Shown: one piece after another, positions 1-8,020 of the stretch
Layout: each line of letters starts with the position of its first letter
Position numbering within the stretch: the stretch's first letter is position 1
NCBI RefSeq assembly: GCF_014529935.1
Contig: NZ_JACVFC010000001.1
Coordinates: 2,232,001-2,296,000 of the forward strand
DNA length: 64,000 bases
From: Chitinophaga qingshengii
GTDB taxonomy: Bacteria; Bacteroidota; Bacteroidia; Chitinophagales; Chitinophagaceae
Direction: 5' to 3'
The notes under the pieces: model-generated
Told to the model about the DNA's origin: nothing
Databases searched by the model: none
What the model saw: only the letters and a program-made list of their open reading frames with translations
Made by a program: the position numbers and the translations under genes

Positions 1-520
1 TTTCTGCGTAAGCGCCAAACCACAGCCCGAAAGAGGAAGGCATCGCGATTTGCAGGTGGGTATATCCTGGCAGGAGATGATCTTTGTATTGCTCACTTTT
101 CTGTTGCAACAACTTAAACAGGGCTTCTACGGAAGACACCAGTGTCTGTAACTCGTGACGGAGGAACAGTTTCAGGTCTACCAGCACCTGGTCGTTACGG
201 GAACGGCCGCTGTGTATTTTTTTACCTACTTCACCCAAACGACGGGTCAGCAACAGTTCCACCTGGGAGTGAATATCTTCCACCCCTTCTTCCAGCACAA
301 AATTGCCGTCCTGGATTTCTTTATAAATTTTTTTCAGCTCCTGTTTCAGAATAGTCAGCTCATCGGCTTCCAGCAACCCGATGCTTTGCAGCATAGTGAT
401 GTGTGCCATAGAGCCCAGCACATCAAACGGCGCCAGGAACACATCCATTTCACGGTCTTTGCCTACCGTGAATTTCTCTACGGCATCCAGCGATGCCTTG
501 TCTTTTTGCCACAGCTTCAT
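1..520 (-). CDS. argH: Argininosuccinate lyase, N-terminal part (cut by window edge)
   Basis: Last step of arginine synthesis: splits argininosuccinate into arginine and fumarate in the cytoplasm. Only about the first 173 residues are inside the window and the frame is open to base 1. The visible part begins MKLWQKDKAS and contains the substrate-binding stretch HSGRSRNDQ at about residues 140-150, diagnostic of the lyase family. The start at 520 gives the usual N-terminus of Bacteroidota ArgH. It lies 69 bases downstream of argE on the same strand and is the last visible gene of the arginine operon. The C-terminal catalytic serine loop is outside the window. Confidence 0.93.
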   Translation of the reverse strand, partial: MKLWQKDKASLDAVEKFTVGKDREMDVFLAPFDVLGSMAHITMLQSIGLLEADELTILKQELKKIYKEIQDGNFVLEEGVEDIHSQVELLLTRRLGEVGKKIHSGRSRNDQVLVDLKLFLRHELQTLVSSVEALFKLLQQKSEQYKDHLLPGYTHLQIAMPSSFGLWFGAYAE

Positions 521-589
521 AAAAATTATATTTATCAGCAAATGCTTCGCGCTCTTTGCTCTCTTTTAAAACTTTGCGTGCAAACTTTG

Positions 590-1666
590 CTACTGGATCA
601 TCTCCAGCGTACGGATATAACTATCGATACCCGCTTTTATCTCTTCCAGGTAGATGAACTCATCAGCCGTATGGGAACGGGCAGAATCACCGGGCCCCAT
701 TTTCACGGAGGTAGCCGGTATCAGCGCCTGATCGGAAGTGGTGGGAGAACCATACCAGGTTTTACCCAGTGAAATACCTGCCTGCACAAACGGATGGTCC
801 ATCGGGATGAAGGACGGCCGCATCCGCATGGAACGGGGCTTCACTTCGCATTGTACATTCGCACGGATCACTTCCAGCAGCTCTTCCAGTGTGTACTGGT
901 CCGTAGCGCGTACGTCTACTACAAAACTGCAATCAGCCGGTACTACGTTATGGGCTTTGTTGGAAGTATTGATCACTGTCACGCTCATCTTTACCGGTCC
1001 TAAGGTGTCGGACACATTAGGAAAACGGAAATCGCGGAACCAGGTAATATCCGGTAATGCTTTATACAGCGCGTTTTCACCTTCTTCACGGGCTGCGTGC
1101 CCTGCCTTGCCATACACGGTACAATCCAGTACCATCAGCCCTTTTTCAGCGATAGCCAGCTGTGTCAGCGTAGGTTCGCCTACGATCGCAAAATCGATGG
1201 CCGGCAGCCTGTCGAGAATGCTTTCGATACCGTTGGAACCGCTGATCTCTTCTTCTGCGGTAGCCGCCAGTGCAAAGTTGTATTGCAGGTCGGTACGGTG
1301 ATAAAAATGCAGGAAAGTGGCGATCAGGCTCACGAGGCAACCACCGGCATCATTGCTACCCAGACCAAATAATTTACCGTCCACTACATCCGGACTAAAA
1401 GGATCACGGGTATACTGCGGATTAGGTTTTACGGTATCATGGTGGGAATTGAGCAGGATAGTACGTTTAGCCGGATCAAAATGTTTATTGATGGCCCATA
1501 CGTTGTTGAGATGCCGCTCATGCGGGATGTCCATGGCAGTCAGAAAATCACTGATCACCTGGGCGGTACCATCTTCCTCCCGGCTTAAAGAAGGCGTGGC
1601 TATGAGCTGTTTTAACAGCGCCACAGCCACGTCGTATAATTTTTCGTTCCACATAGAGGTTAGCAT
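590..1666 (-). CDS. argE: Acyl-ornithine deacylase, M20 metallopeptidase family
   Basis: Removes the N-acyl group (acetyl or succinyl) from acyl-ornithine or acyl-citrulline in arginine synthesis; cytoplasmic and dependent on two metal ions. The 358-residue protein shows the M20 signature: NSHHDTVKP supplies the first His and the bridging Asp, a second Asp follows in GSNDAGG, and AEEEISG holds the catalytic Glu pair. A dimerisation (lid) domain follows at about residues 170-280. The start overlaps the argB stop by 7 bases; an alternative Met four codons later would remove the overlap. In Bacteroidota with an acylated carbamoyltransferase route the true substrate may be acylcitrulline rather than acylornithine; sequence alone does not decide. 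Confidence 0.88.
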   Translation of the reverse strand: MLTSMWNEKLYDVAVALLKQLIATPSLSREEDGTAQVISDFLTAMDIPHERHLNNVWAINKHFDPAKRTILLNSHHDTVKPNPQYTRDPFSPDVVDGKLFGLGSNDAGGCLVSLIATFLHFYHRTDLQYNFALAATAEEEISGSNGIESILDRLPAIDFAIVGEPTLTQLAIAEKGLMVLDCTVYGKAGHAAREEGENALYKALPDITWFRDFRFPNVSDTLGPVKMSVTVINTSNKAHNVVPADCSFVVDVRATDQYTLEELLEVIRANVQCEVKPRSMRMRPSFIPMDHPFVQAGISLGKTWYGSPTTSDQALIPATSVKMGPGDSARSHTADEFIYLEEIKAGIDSYIRTLEMIQ

Positions 1667-2448
1667 ATTAAAGTGCCCGCCACGGTGCCCGTGGTATTAC
1701 TTCGCACATCATCGGCATGTCCTATCAGCACTTCCTTCACACCGTTGTCGATGGCGGAGAAAGCGTTCTGCAACTTGGGCAGGATGCCGTCTGTCAATAT
1801 CTTTTCGTCGAGCAGCTGCTGGTAAATTTCTTTGTTGATGAGATTGATGACTGAATCATCGTTCTGCGGATCACGCAACACACCTTTCTTCTCGAAGCAG
1901 TAAATCAATCTTACCTGGTAATCGGCCGACAAGGCAATCGCCAGGGAAGCGGCGATCGTGTCTGCATTGGTGTTCAGCATCTGACCTTTGCCATCATGGG
2001 TAAGCGGGGCAAATACAGGTGTGATGCCTGCTTCCAGTAAGGCTTTCAGCGCGGCCGTCTGTACCATTTCCGGTTGAACATCACCTACAAAACCGTAGTC
2101 GATTTCTTTCACCGGCCTTTTGGTAGCGGGCATAATATTGGCATCAGCGCCGGTAAGCCCGATGGCATTGCATTGCGCCGCCTGCAGTTTGGCCACCAAT
2201 TGTTTGTTGACCAGCCCGCCATACACCATCGTTACTACATCGATGGTAGCCGCATCGGTAATACGGCGGCCATCTACGTATTTGGATGCAATACCCAGCT
2301 GATCACCGATACGGGTGGCGATTTTACCACCGCCATGTATCAGTATCTTTTTCCCGGGTATGGTTGCAAACTTCTCCAGGAACGTCTGCAACAATACCGG
2401 GTTATCGATCACATTTCCGCCTACTTTGATAATAAACAGATCTATCAT
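1660..2448 (-). CDS. argB: N-acetylglutamate kinase
   Basis: Phosphorylates the gamma-carboxylate of N-acylglutamate, second step of arginine synthesis. The 262-residue length fits the amino-acid kinase fold. Visible motifs are KVGGNVI near the N-terminus (ATP phosphate binding), LIHGGGKIATRIG at about 37-49 (the glycine-rich substrate loop) and NTNADTIAAS near 160. It sits 2 bases from argF' and overlaps argE, so it is translated in the same operon. It lacks the N-terminal kinked helix found in arginine-inhibited hexameric kinases, which suggests the dimeric, arginine-insensitive type (inference). Confidence 0.93.
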   Translation of the reverse strand: MIDLFIIKVGGNVIDNPVLLQTFLEKFATIPGKKILIHGGGKIATRIGDQLGIASKYVDGRRITDAATIDVVTMVYGGLVNKQLVAKLQAAQCNAIGLTGADANIMPATKRPVKEIDYGFVGDVQPEMVQTAALKALLEAGITPVFAPLTHDGKGQMLNTNADTIAASLAIALSADYQVRLIYCFEKKGVLRDPQNDDSVINLINKEIYQQLLDEKILTDGILPKLQNAFSAIDNGVKEVLIGHADDVRSNTTGTVAGTLIC

Positions 2449-2450
2449 GA

Positions 2451-3401
2451 TTATCCTTTCAATATTTCACTCAATACCGCCTGGGCTGCCCATACACGGT
2501 TGCCCGCTTCAGGGATGACGATGGACTGTGGTCCATCCAGTACTTCGTCTGCTATCACCACATTTCTTCTTACCGGCAGACAGTGCATTACCTTGGCTGT
2601 ATTGGTATGTTTGAGTTTATCATTGGTCATCATCCAGCTGGGGTCTGTGCAGGTGATCTTACCGTAATCCCTATACGAAGACCAGTTCTTCACATACACA
2701 AAATCAGCACCTTCCAGTGCTTTGTCCTGGTTATGTTCGATGCGTGCATTACCGGAGAATTTCTCGTCCAGTTCATACCCTTCCGGATGAGCGATCACGA
2801 ACTCTACTTCACCCCAGGCATTCATCCACTGCGCGAAAGAGTTGGGAACGGCCTGTGGCAGCGACTTTACATGTGGCGCCCAGGTCATCACCACTTTCGG
2901 TTTGCGTGGCTGCAGCCAGTTTTCCTTGATGGTGATCACATCTGTCAGGCTCTGCAAAGGATGCAGGGTAGCGCTTTCCAGGCTCACCACCGGTACGCCG
3001 GCGTATTTAATGAACTGGTTGATATATTTCTCAGTGTAATCTTCTTCTTTATTTTTCAACCCCGGAAAGGTGCGAATGGCCAGGATGTCGAAGTATTGCC
3101 CCATCACAGCGGCAGCTTCTTTTACGTGTTCGGTGGTATTGCCATTCATGATAACGCCATCATTCATTTCCAGCGCCCATCCTTCCTTGTCGATGTTGAA
3201 CACCACTGCTTCCATGCCCAGGTTTTTAGCGGCCACCTGTGTACTTAACCGTGTTCGCAAACTGGGATTCAGGAATATCATTCCCAATGTTTTATTTTTT
3301 CCCAATTCCTTATCGCTGAAAGGATCTTTCTTATAGTTCATGGCAATGTCCACCAACCGCGGGACACTGGGCACATCTGCTGTTGAAATAAATTGCTTCA
3401 T
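2451..3401 (-). CDS. argF': N-acyl-L-ornithine carbamoyltransferase (ArgF')
   Basis: Transfers a carbamoyl group to an acylated ornithine, the variant step that replaces ornithine transcarbamylase in Bacteroidota and xanthomonads. Of 316 residues, it keeps the carbamoyl-phosphate loop SLRTRLS (46-52), HPLQSLTD at about 147-154 and HCLPVRR near the C-terminus. The loop around GNTTEHVKEA (88-97) is the region that, from memory, sets preference for acetyl versus succinyl ornithine (Glu in Xanthomonas, Pro in Bacteroides). The equivalent residue here appears to be Thr90, so the acyl group cannot be assigned. It lies between argB and argD with gaps of 2 and 5 bases. Confidence 0.88.
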   Translation of the reverse strand: MKQFISTADVPSVPRLVDIAMNYKKDPFSDKELGKNKTLGMIFLNPSLRTRLSTQVAAKNLGMEAVVFNIDKEGWALEMNDGVIMNGNTTEHVKEAAAVMGQYFDILAIRTFPGLKNKEEDYTEKYINQFIKYAGVPVVSLESATLHPLQSLTDVITIKENWLQPRKPKVVMTWAPHVKSLPQAVPNSFAQWMNAWGEVEFVIAHPEGYELDEKFSGNARIEHNQDKALEGADFVYVKNWSSYRDYGKITCTDPSWMMTNDKLKHTNTAKVMHCLPVRRNVVIADEVLDGPQSIVIPEAGNRVWAAQAVLSEILKG

Positions 3402-3406
3402 TATTG

Positions 3407-4531
3407 CTATTTGACTTCTTTTCTAAACGCTTCCAAAAACTGATCTGCATGGGCTTTGGTCAATGCCAGGGAAGGCAGCAGCCGGATTACATTCGGCTTA
3501 GCTTCTCCGGTAAAGATCTTGTGTACACCCAACAGGTTCTTTCTTACATGGGCCAGTTCTTCCGGCATCTCAATACCGATCATCAAACCACGACCCCTTA
3601 CTTCTTTTACCTGGGAGAATTGCTGCAATTCCTCCATCAGGTAAGCACCGATGGTAGCGGCGTTATCGATCAGCTTTTCGCTTTCGATCACTTCCAGTAC
3701 TGCCAGCGCTGCGGCACAAGCCAGGTGGTTACCACCAAAAGTGGTGCCCAGCATACCATGTACCGCTTTAAATTTAGGGGAGATGATGATGCCGCCTATC
3801 GGGAAACCATTGCCCATACCTTTGGCCATGGAATAGATATCAGCATCTATGCCGGCATGATCGTGGGAGAAAAACTTACCGCTTCTGCCATAACCACATT
3901 GTACGGAGTCTGCGATGAATACAGCGTTGTGCTCGTCGCACAGGTTCCGGATCTTCCGCAGGAAAGATTCACTGGCAACGTTGATACCGCCTACACCCTG
4001 AATACCTTCGATGATCACGGAAGATACTTCATGTTGTTTGAAAGCGGCTTCCAGCGCAGCTTCGTCTTCCCAGGGTAAAAACACGATGTTATCGGTTTCA
4101 TTCACCGGCGCTACGATCTTTGGATTATCGGTAGCGGCTACTGCCAGGGAAGTTCTGCCGTGGAAGGATTTGCGGAAAGCGATGACTTTTTTTCTGCCAT
4201 TGTAGAAAGATGCCAGCTTCAGCGCATTTTCATTGGCTTCCGCACCGGAGTTGCAGAGAAACAGCTGATAGTCCGTTTTGCCGGATACCTTACCCAGCAA
4301 AGCGGCCAGTTGTTCCTGCAGCGGCATCTTCACAGAGTTGGAATAAAAGCCTACTTTATGCAGCTGGTCGGTCAGTCTTTTTACATAGTGCGGATGTGTG
4401 TGACCAATAGAGATAACGGCATGACCACCGTACAGATCCAGGTATTCGGCGCCTTTATCGTCCCATACATTGGAACCGGCAGCTTTGTCTATAATAATAT
4501 CGTTTACAGGATAAACGTCGAAAAGTTTCAT
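3407..4531 (-). CDS. argD: Acyl-ornithine aminotransferase, PLP-dependent class III
   Basis: Converts N-acyl-glutamate semialdehyde to N-acyl-ornithine using glutamate as amino donor. Of 374 residues, it has LCNSGAEANENALKLA at 92-107 (phosphate-binding region), FHGRT at 123-127, ADSVQCGYGRSG at 207-218 with Asp208 contacting the PLP nitrogen, and the PLP lysine in YSMAKGMGNG (Lys237). The usual DEVQTG is DSVQCG here, a shorter form common in Bacteroidota ArgD-like enzymes. It follows argC by 34 bases within the operon. Confidence 0.92.
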   Translation of the reverse strand: MKLFDVYPVNDIIIDKAAGSNVWDDKGAEYLDLYGGHAVISIGHTHPHYVKRLTDQLHKVGFYSNSVKMPLQEQLAALLGKVSGKTDYQLFLCNSGAEANENALKLASFYNGRKKVIAFRKSFHGRTSLAVAATDNPKIVAPVNETDNIVFLPWEDEAALEAAFKQHEVSSVIIEGIQGVGGINVASESFLRKIRNLCDEHNAVFIADSVQCGYGRSGKFFSHDHAGIDADIYSMAKGMGNGFPIGGIIISPKFKAVHGMLGTTFGGNHLACAAALAVLEVIESEKLIDNAATIGAYLMEELQQFSQVKEVRGRGLMIGIEMPEELAHVRKNLLGVHKIFTGEAKPNVIRLLPSLALTKAHADQFLEAFRKEVK

Positions 4532-4565
4532 GATGTCAGGTAAAAATTGAAAATGATAAAAACGG

Positions 4566-5549
4566 TTAGAATACGATGGACTTCAGTTTGAGTCCGGCCG
4601 TTTCATCCAGTCCACACATCAGGTTCATGTTTTGTACAGCCTGACCGGAAGCGCCCTTTACCAGGTTATCTTCGATAGAGTGGATCACCAGTTTATCACC
4701 CACTTTCTCGAGTTGCAGCAATACCTTGTTGGTATTTACTACCTGCTTCAGGTCAATCTGTTTTTCGCTCACATGCGTAAAAGGATGACCGGCATAGTAG
4801 TCTTTGTACAGCTGCACCGCTGCTTCCAGTGTCAGGTCGCTCTGCAGGTACGATGTTACCCAGATACCTCTGGGGAAATCACCACGTACCGGCACAAAGT
4901 TGATGCCTGCTTCGAAGCCGGGTTGCAACTGTACCAGGCTTCGTCGTATCTCTTTCAGGTGCTGATGATTCAGCACTTTATAGGTAGATATATTATTGGC
5001 CCTCCAGGTAAAGTGGGAAGTCGCCTGCAGGCTCTGGCCGGCGCCGGTAGAACCGGTGATGCCGGTGGTATGTACTTCTGTGAGCAGCCCTGCTTTAGCC
5101 AGTGGCAATATGCCCAGCTGGATAGCGGTAGCAAAACAACCGGGATTAGCCACGTTGCCGGCCTGTTTAATCTGTTCCCGCTGTAATTCCGGCAGCCCGT
5201 ACACAAATTCCCGTCCCTTAACGCTTTCGCCTAAACGAAAATCCTGGCTCAGGTCTATTATTTTCACATGAGGCGCAACATCATTGGCCTCCAGGAATTT
5301 TTTGGATTCCCCGTGTCCGAGACAGAGGAACATCACGTCAATATCGTTGCTCAGCTCGGCGGTGAAAGACCGTTCTGTTTCGCCCAGCAAGTCGGCATGT
5401 ACTGCGTACAACGGATTGCCCGCATTACTACGGCTATGCACAAACGAAATGGATACGTCCGGATGGTTCAGTAACAACCGGATCATTTCGCCACCGGTAT
5501 AACCTGCGCCACCAACAATGCCTACCCTTATCCTTTTATCATTTGCCAT
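4566..5549 (-). CDS. argC: N-acetyl-gamma-glutamyl-phosphate reductase
   Basis: NADPH-dependent reduction of N-acyl-glutamyl phosphate to the semialdehyde. 327 residues. The dinucleotide-binding loop GIVGGAGYTGGE is at 10-21 and the catalytic cysteine is in NPGCFATA (Cys138). The short length and the GYTGG loop place it in the type 1 AGPR family. The gene is 16 bases downstream of argG and continues the operon. Confidence 0.94.
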   Translation of the reverse strand: MANDKRIRVGIVGGAGYTGGEMIRLLLNHPDVSISFVHSRSNAGNPLYAVHADLLGETERSFTAELSNDIDVMFLCLGHGESKKFLEANDVAPHVKIIDLSQDFRLGESVKGREFVYGLPELQREQIKQAGNVANPGCFATAIQLGILPLAKAGLLTEVHTTGITGSTGAGQSLQATSHFTWRANNISTYKVLNHQHLKEIRRSLVQLQPGFEAGINFVPVRGDFPRGIWVTSYLQSDLTLEAAVQLYKDYYAGHPFTHVSEKQIDLKQVVNTNKVLLQLEKVGDKLVIHSIEDNLVKGASGQAVQNMNLMCGLDETAGLKLKSIVF

Positions 5550-5565
5550 TTTTCAGATGCTGATT

Positions 5566-6756
5566 TTAGAGAGAATTTTTAATCTGATGCCAGATCATGG
5601 TCTGGTTACCAAAAATTTTGCTGAAGCCTCTTACGTCTTCGCCTGACCAGCCACTGTTCATTTCGCCGTATTTGCCGAATTTGCTGCTCATCAGGTCGTA
5701 AGGCGACTGAATACCGGTTACCTGGAATCGATAAGGCATCAGGGTAACGAACACTTCACCGGAAACATGTTCCTGGGTATTTTGCAGGAAGGCTTCGATG
5801 TCGCGCATCACCGGGTCCATGATTTGTCCTTCGTGCATCCAGTTGCCGTAGAACTGCGCCAGCTGGTCTTTCCAGGTCAGCTGCCATTTGGTGAGCACGT
5901 GTTTCTCCAGTGCGTGGTGCGCTTTGATGATCACCATCGGAGCGGCAGCTTCAAAACCTACGCGGCCTTTGATACCGATGATGGTGTCGCCTACGTGGAT
6001 ATCACGACCAATAGCGAACGGTCCTGCGATAGTTTGCAGGTATTGAATGGCTTCAGACGGGTGACCAAATTTTTGATCATTCACCCCAATCAGCTCTCCT
6101 TTTTCAAAAGTCAGTTTTACCTGTTCTTCACCCTGCCTGGTCAGCTGGGTAGGCCATGCTTCTTCCGGCAACATACCATTGGAGGTCAGTGTTTCTTTAC
6201 CACCTACGGAAGTGCCCCACATACCTTTATTAATAGAGTACATGGCTTTTTCAAAATTCACATTTACGCCTTTGGAACGCAGGTATTCGATTTCCGCTTC
6301 ACGGCTCAGTTTCATATCACGGATCGGGGTGATGATTTCCACACCCGGGATCATGATATGGAATACCATATCGAACCGTACCTGGTCGTTACCCGCGCCG
6401 GTGCTGCCGTGCGCTACCGCGTCGGCGCCTACTTCTTTCACATATTCCGCGATGGCCAGTGCCTGGCTCATACGCTCTGCACTCACGCTCAGCGGGTAAG
6501 TATTGTTTTTCAGTACGTTACCGAAAATCAGGTATTTAATAACGCCGTCGTAGTAGGAACGGACCGCGTTAACAGTCTTGTGACTTTTAACGCCCAGGTT
6601 ATAAGCGCGTTGTTCAATTTCCTTCAGTTCTTCATCAGAAAAGCCGCCGGTGTTGACGATTACGGAATGCACCTCATATCCTTTTTCTTCGGTCAGATAT
6701 TTAACGCAATAGGAAGTATCAAGTCCTCCGCTAAATCCCAGTACTACTTTTTTCAT
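5566..6756 (-). CDS. argG: Argininosuccinate synthase
   Basis: ATP-dependent joining of citrulline and aspartate to argininosuccinate. 396 residues, the usual length. The pyrophosphatase P-loop LGFSGGLDTSYC lies at 6-17, and AHGSTGAGNDQVRFD, which binds citrulline and aspartate, at about 115-129. It follows the GNAT gene by 57 bases on the same strand. The ATG at 6756 is preceded by an A-rich stretch typical of Bacteroidota translation starts. Confidence 0.95.
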   Translation of the reverse strand: MKKVVLGFSGGLDTSYCVKYLTEEKGYEVHSVIVNTGGFSDEELKEIEQRAYNLGVKSHKTVNAVRSYYDGVIKYLIFGNVLKNNTYPLSVSAERMSQALAIAEYVKEVGADAVAHGSTGAGNDQVRFDMVFHIMIPGVEIITPIRDMKLSREAEIEYLRSKGVNVNFEKAMYSINKGMWGTSVGGKETLTSNGMLPEEAWPTQLTRQGEEQVKLTFEKGELIGVNDQKFGHPSEAIQYLQTIAGPFAIGRDIHVGDTIIGIKGRVGFEAAAPMVIIKAHHALEKHVLTKWQLTWKDQLAQFYGNWMHEGQIMDPVMRDIEAFLQNTQEHVSGEVFVTLMPYRFQVTGIQSPYDLMSSKFGKYGEMNSGWSGEDVRGFSKIFGNQTMIWHQIKNSL

Positions 6757-6813
6757 TTTTACGACATCATTTATATATTCAGAACAATATTTTCAGACAG
6801 TATGTGACAGACT

Positions 6814-7605
6814 TCAGAACAGGAAGAATTTTTTCCTGGTGCCGGTAGCGCCGCCTTCTTTTTTGCTGTTGAGCAAAACAAATCTTTTAAATCTTAACCA
6901 GCGTTCGTAGAGTTTTATGTTTCCTTTAAATCTGCGACGTCTTTTTTTCTGGTGAATCTGGCCGCTGGCGCTCACAGCGAGCTGGTGAGCCGGCTGCTGA
7001 TGGGGAACAGCTTCCTCTTTGGCTTTGGCATCCGCCATGGCCCGCTCTTCTGCTTCTTTCAGTTTCTCTGCCGGATCATATAACATGGCCGTGCACAGGC
7101 AGTTCTTCCGTTGTTTGCTGGTAAGGATATCGAAGTTTACACAGCTGCGGCAGCCTTTCCAGAATTCTTCATCATCTGTCAGTTCGGAGTAGGTAACAGG
7201 CTCGTAACCCAGCTCTGAGTTGATTTTCATCACAGCAAGGCCTGTCGTGAGACCAAAGATTTTGGAATCAGGATATTTTTCTCTCGACAGTTCGAAGATT
7301 TTCTTTTTAATGGATTTGGCCACGCCATGTCCGCGGAAAGCAGGATTCACGATCAGCCCTGAGTTGGCTACAAATTTTCCGTGCCCCCAGGCCTCTATAT
7401 AACAAAAACCTACCCAGTCGCCCGTATCAGTTAATGCAATAACTGCCTTGCCTTCATTCATCTTTAGCTCTACATAGTCCGGTGAACGTTTGGCAATACC
7501 GGTCCCACGCGCTTTTGCAGACGCTTCCATCTCATCAGTGATGGTTTTTGAATAGTGTATATCGTCAGGTGTGGCTACCCTAACGATGATATGCTGATTT
7601 TCCAA
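6814..7605 (-). CDS. GNAT N-acyltransferase with Cys-rich C-terminus; candidate N-acylglutamate synthase
   Basis: First gene of the arginine operon and the best candidate for the missing ArgA step, acylation of glutamate. 263 residues. The GNAT fold occupies 1-145, with the acyl-CoA pyrophosphate loop NPAFRGHGVAKS at 87-98. A four-cysteine group (Cys152, Cys155, Cys169, Cys171) follows and may bind metal, then a charged Lys/Arg-rich tail. Known background: an N-acylglutamate synthase of this general kind was proposed genetically in Bacteroides thetaiotaomicron, and no classical ArgA or ArgJ is in this operon. The start is TTG at 7605, since no in-frame ATG exists upstream and the next Met is residue 26. 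The substrate assignment is inference from position. Confidence 0.78.
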   Translation of the reverse strand: MENQHIIVRVATPDDIHYSKTITDEMEASAKARGTGIAKRSPDYVELKMNEGKAVIALTDTGDWVGFCYIEAWGHGKFVANSGLIVNPAFRGHGVAKSIKKKIFELSREKYPDSKIFGLTTGLAVMKINSELGYEPVTYSELTDDEEFWKGCRSCVNFDILTSKQRKNCLCTAMLYDPAEKLKEAEERAMADAKAKEEAVPHQQPAHQLAVSASGQIHQKKRRRRFKGNIKLYERWLRFKRFVLLNSKKEGGATGTRKKFFLF

Positions 7606-7627
7606 CTTTTTAAATTGAAATCGTGAA

Positions 7628-7753
7628 TCAATAAACTAGATTGAAGTATTCCATTACGGAACATTCACCGGACATGGGGATATCCGGCGCGATAGCGGTT
7701 GTATGACAAGCGCTATCAAATCCTGGGTCGTCGGGAAAGGAATCTAAAGACAT
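7628..7753 (-). CDS. Possible small ORF (41 residues) in the arginine operon leader
   Basis: An uninterrupted ATG-to-TGA frame of 42 codons inside the arginine-operon leader, ending 22 bases before the TTG start of the GNAT gene. The product is acidic, starts MSLDSFPDDPGFDSACH and ends EYFNLVY, has two Cys and no Arg, so it is not a classical arginine attenuator peptide. Inner Met codons exist at residues 27 and 34. There is no strong ribosome site, which is common in this phylum. It could be a leader ORF that couples translation to the weak TTG start, or chance. Confidence 0.35.
   Translation of the reverse strand: MSLDSFPDDPGFDSACHTTAIAPDIPMSGECSVMEYFNLVY
7691..7717 (-). other. Leader hairpin
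   Basis: Perfect 7-base inverted repeat GATAGCG / CGCTATC with a 13-base loop inside the arginine leader and inside the small ORF. No uridine run follows, so it is not an intrinsic terminator. A regulatory role is possible but not shown. Confidence 0.3.
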
Positions 7754-7885
7754 TGAACCCAACAGAATATACCCCTTTATTTAAAGCGGGATGATATGCA
7801 GAGATGTTGGTATGAGTTGCGGTTTTTTCCAACTTCAGTTCAGCGTTAAATTGTTATAAATATTGTCTTTAGTTTAGATTAACCG

Positions 7886-7915
7886 CAAAGTTATAATAAT
7901 ATCTTTTTAATCAAT
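7886..7915 (-). promoter_or_regulatory. Candidate promoter of the arginine operon
   Basis: On the minus strand TAACTTTG (7886-7893) matches the Bacteroidota -7 consensus TAnnTTTG. A TTG (7912-7914) lies 18 bases upstream as a -33 element. The implied transcript starts near 7880 and carries a leader of about 275 bases, long enough for post-transcriptional control. The rest of 7606-7960 holds only the small ORF and hairpin listed separately. Confidence 0.6.
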
Positions 7916-7961
7916 CGAATTTTTTTTGCAGAAAGCCGATTTTTTTCAAACCGTTAACAAA

Positions 7962-8000
7962 AAGGCGGCTGTGCCCAAAACGTCAGGGGCCAGCCGCCTT
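7962..8000 (-). terminator. Intrinsic terminator after the fucosidase gene
   Basis: 10-base perfect stem AAGGCGGCTG / CAGCCGCCTT with a 19-base loop. Read on the minus strand it is followed by TTTTTG. It lies 20 bases downstream of the fucosidase stop codon. Confidence 0.85.
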
Positions 8001-8020
8001 ATACTTTAGATATTTATATA

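Noticed and set aside
5767..6807. 346-residue plus-strand frame opposite argG
   Set aside because: Shadow of argG, with no domain and no start context.
7628..7753. Arginine attenuator peptide
   Set aside because: The frame has no Arg codon, and the leader hairpin lacks a uridine tail.
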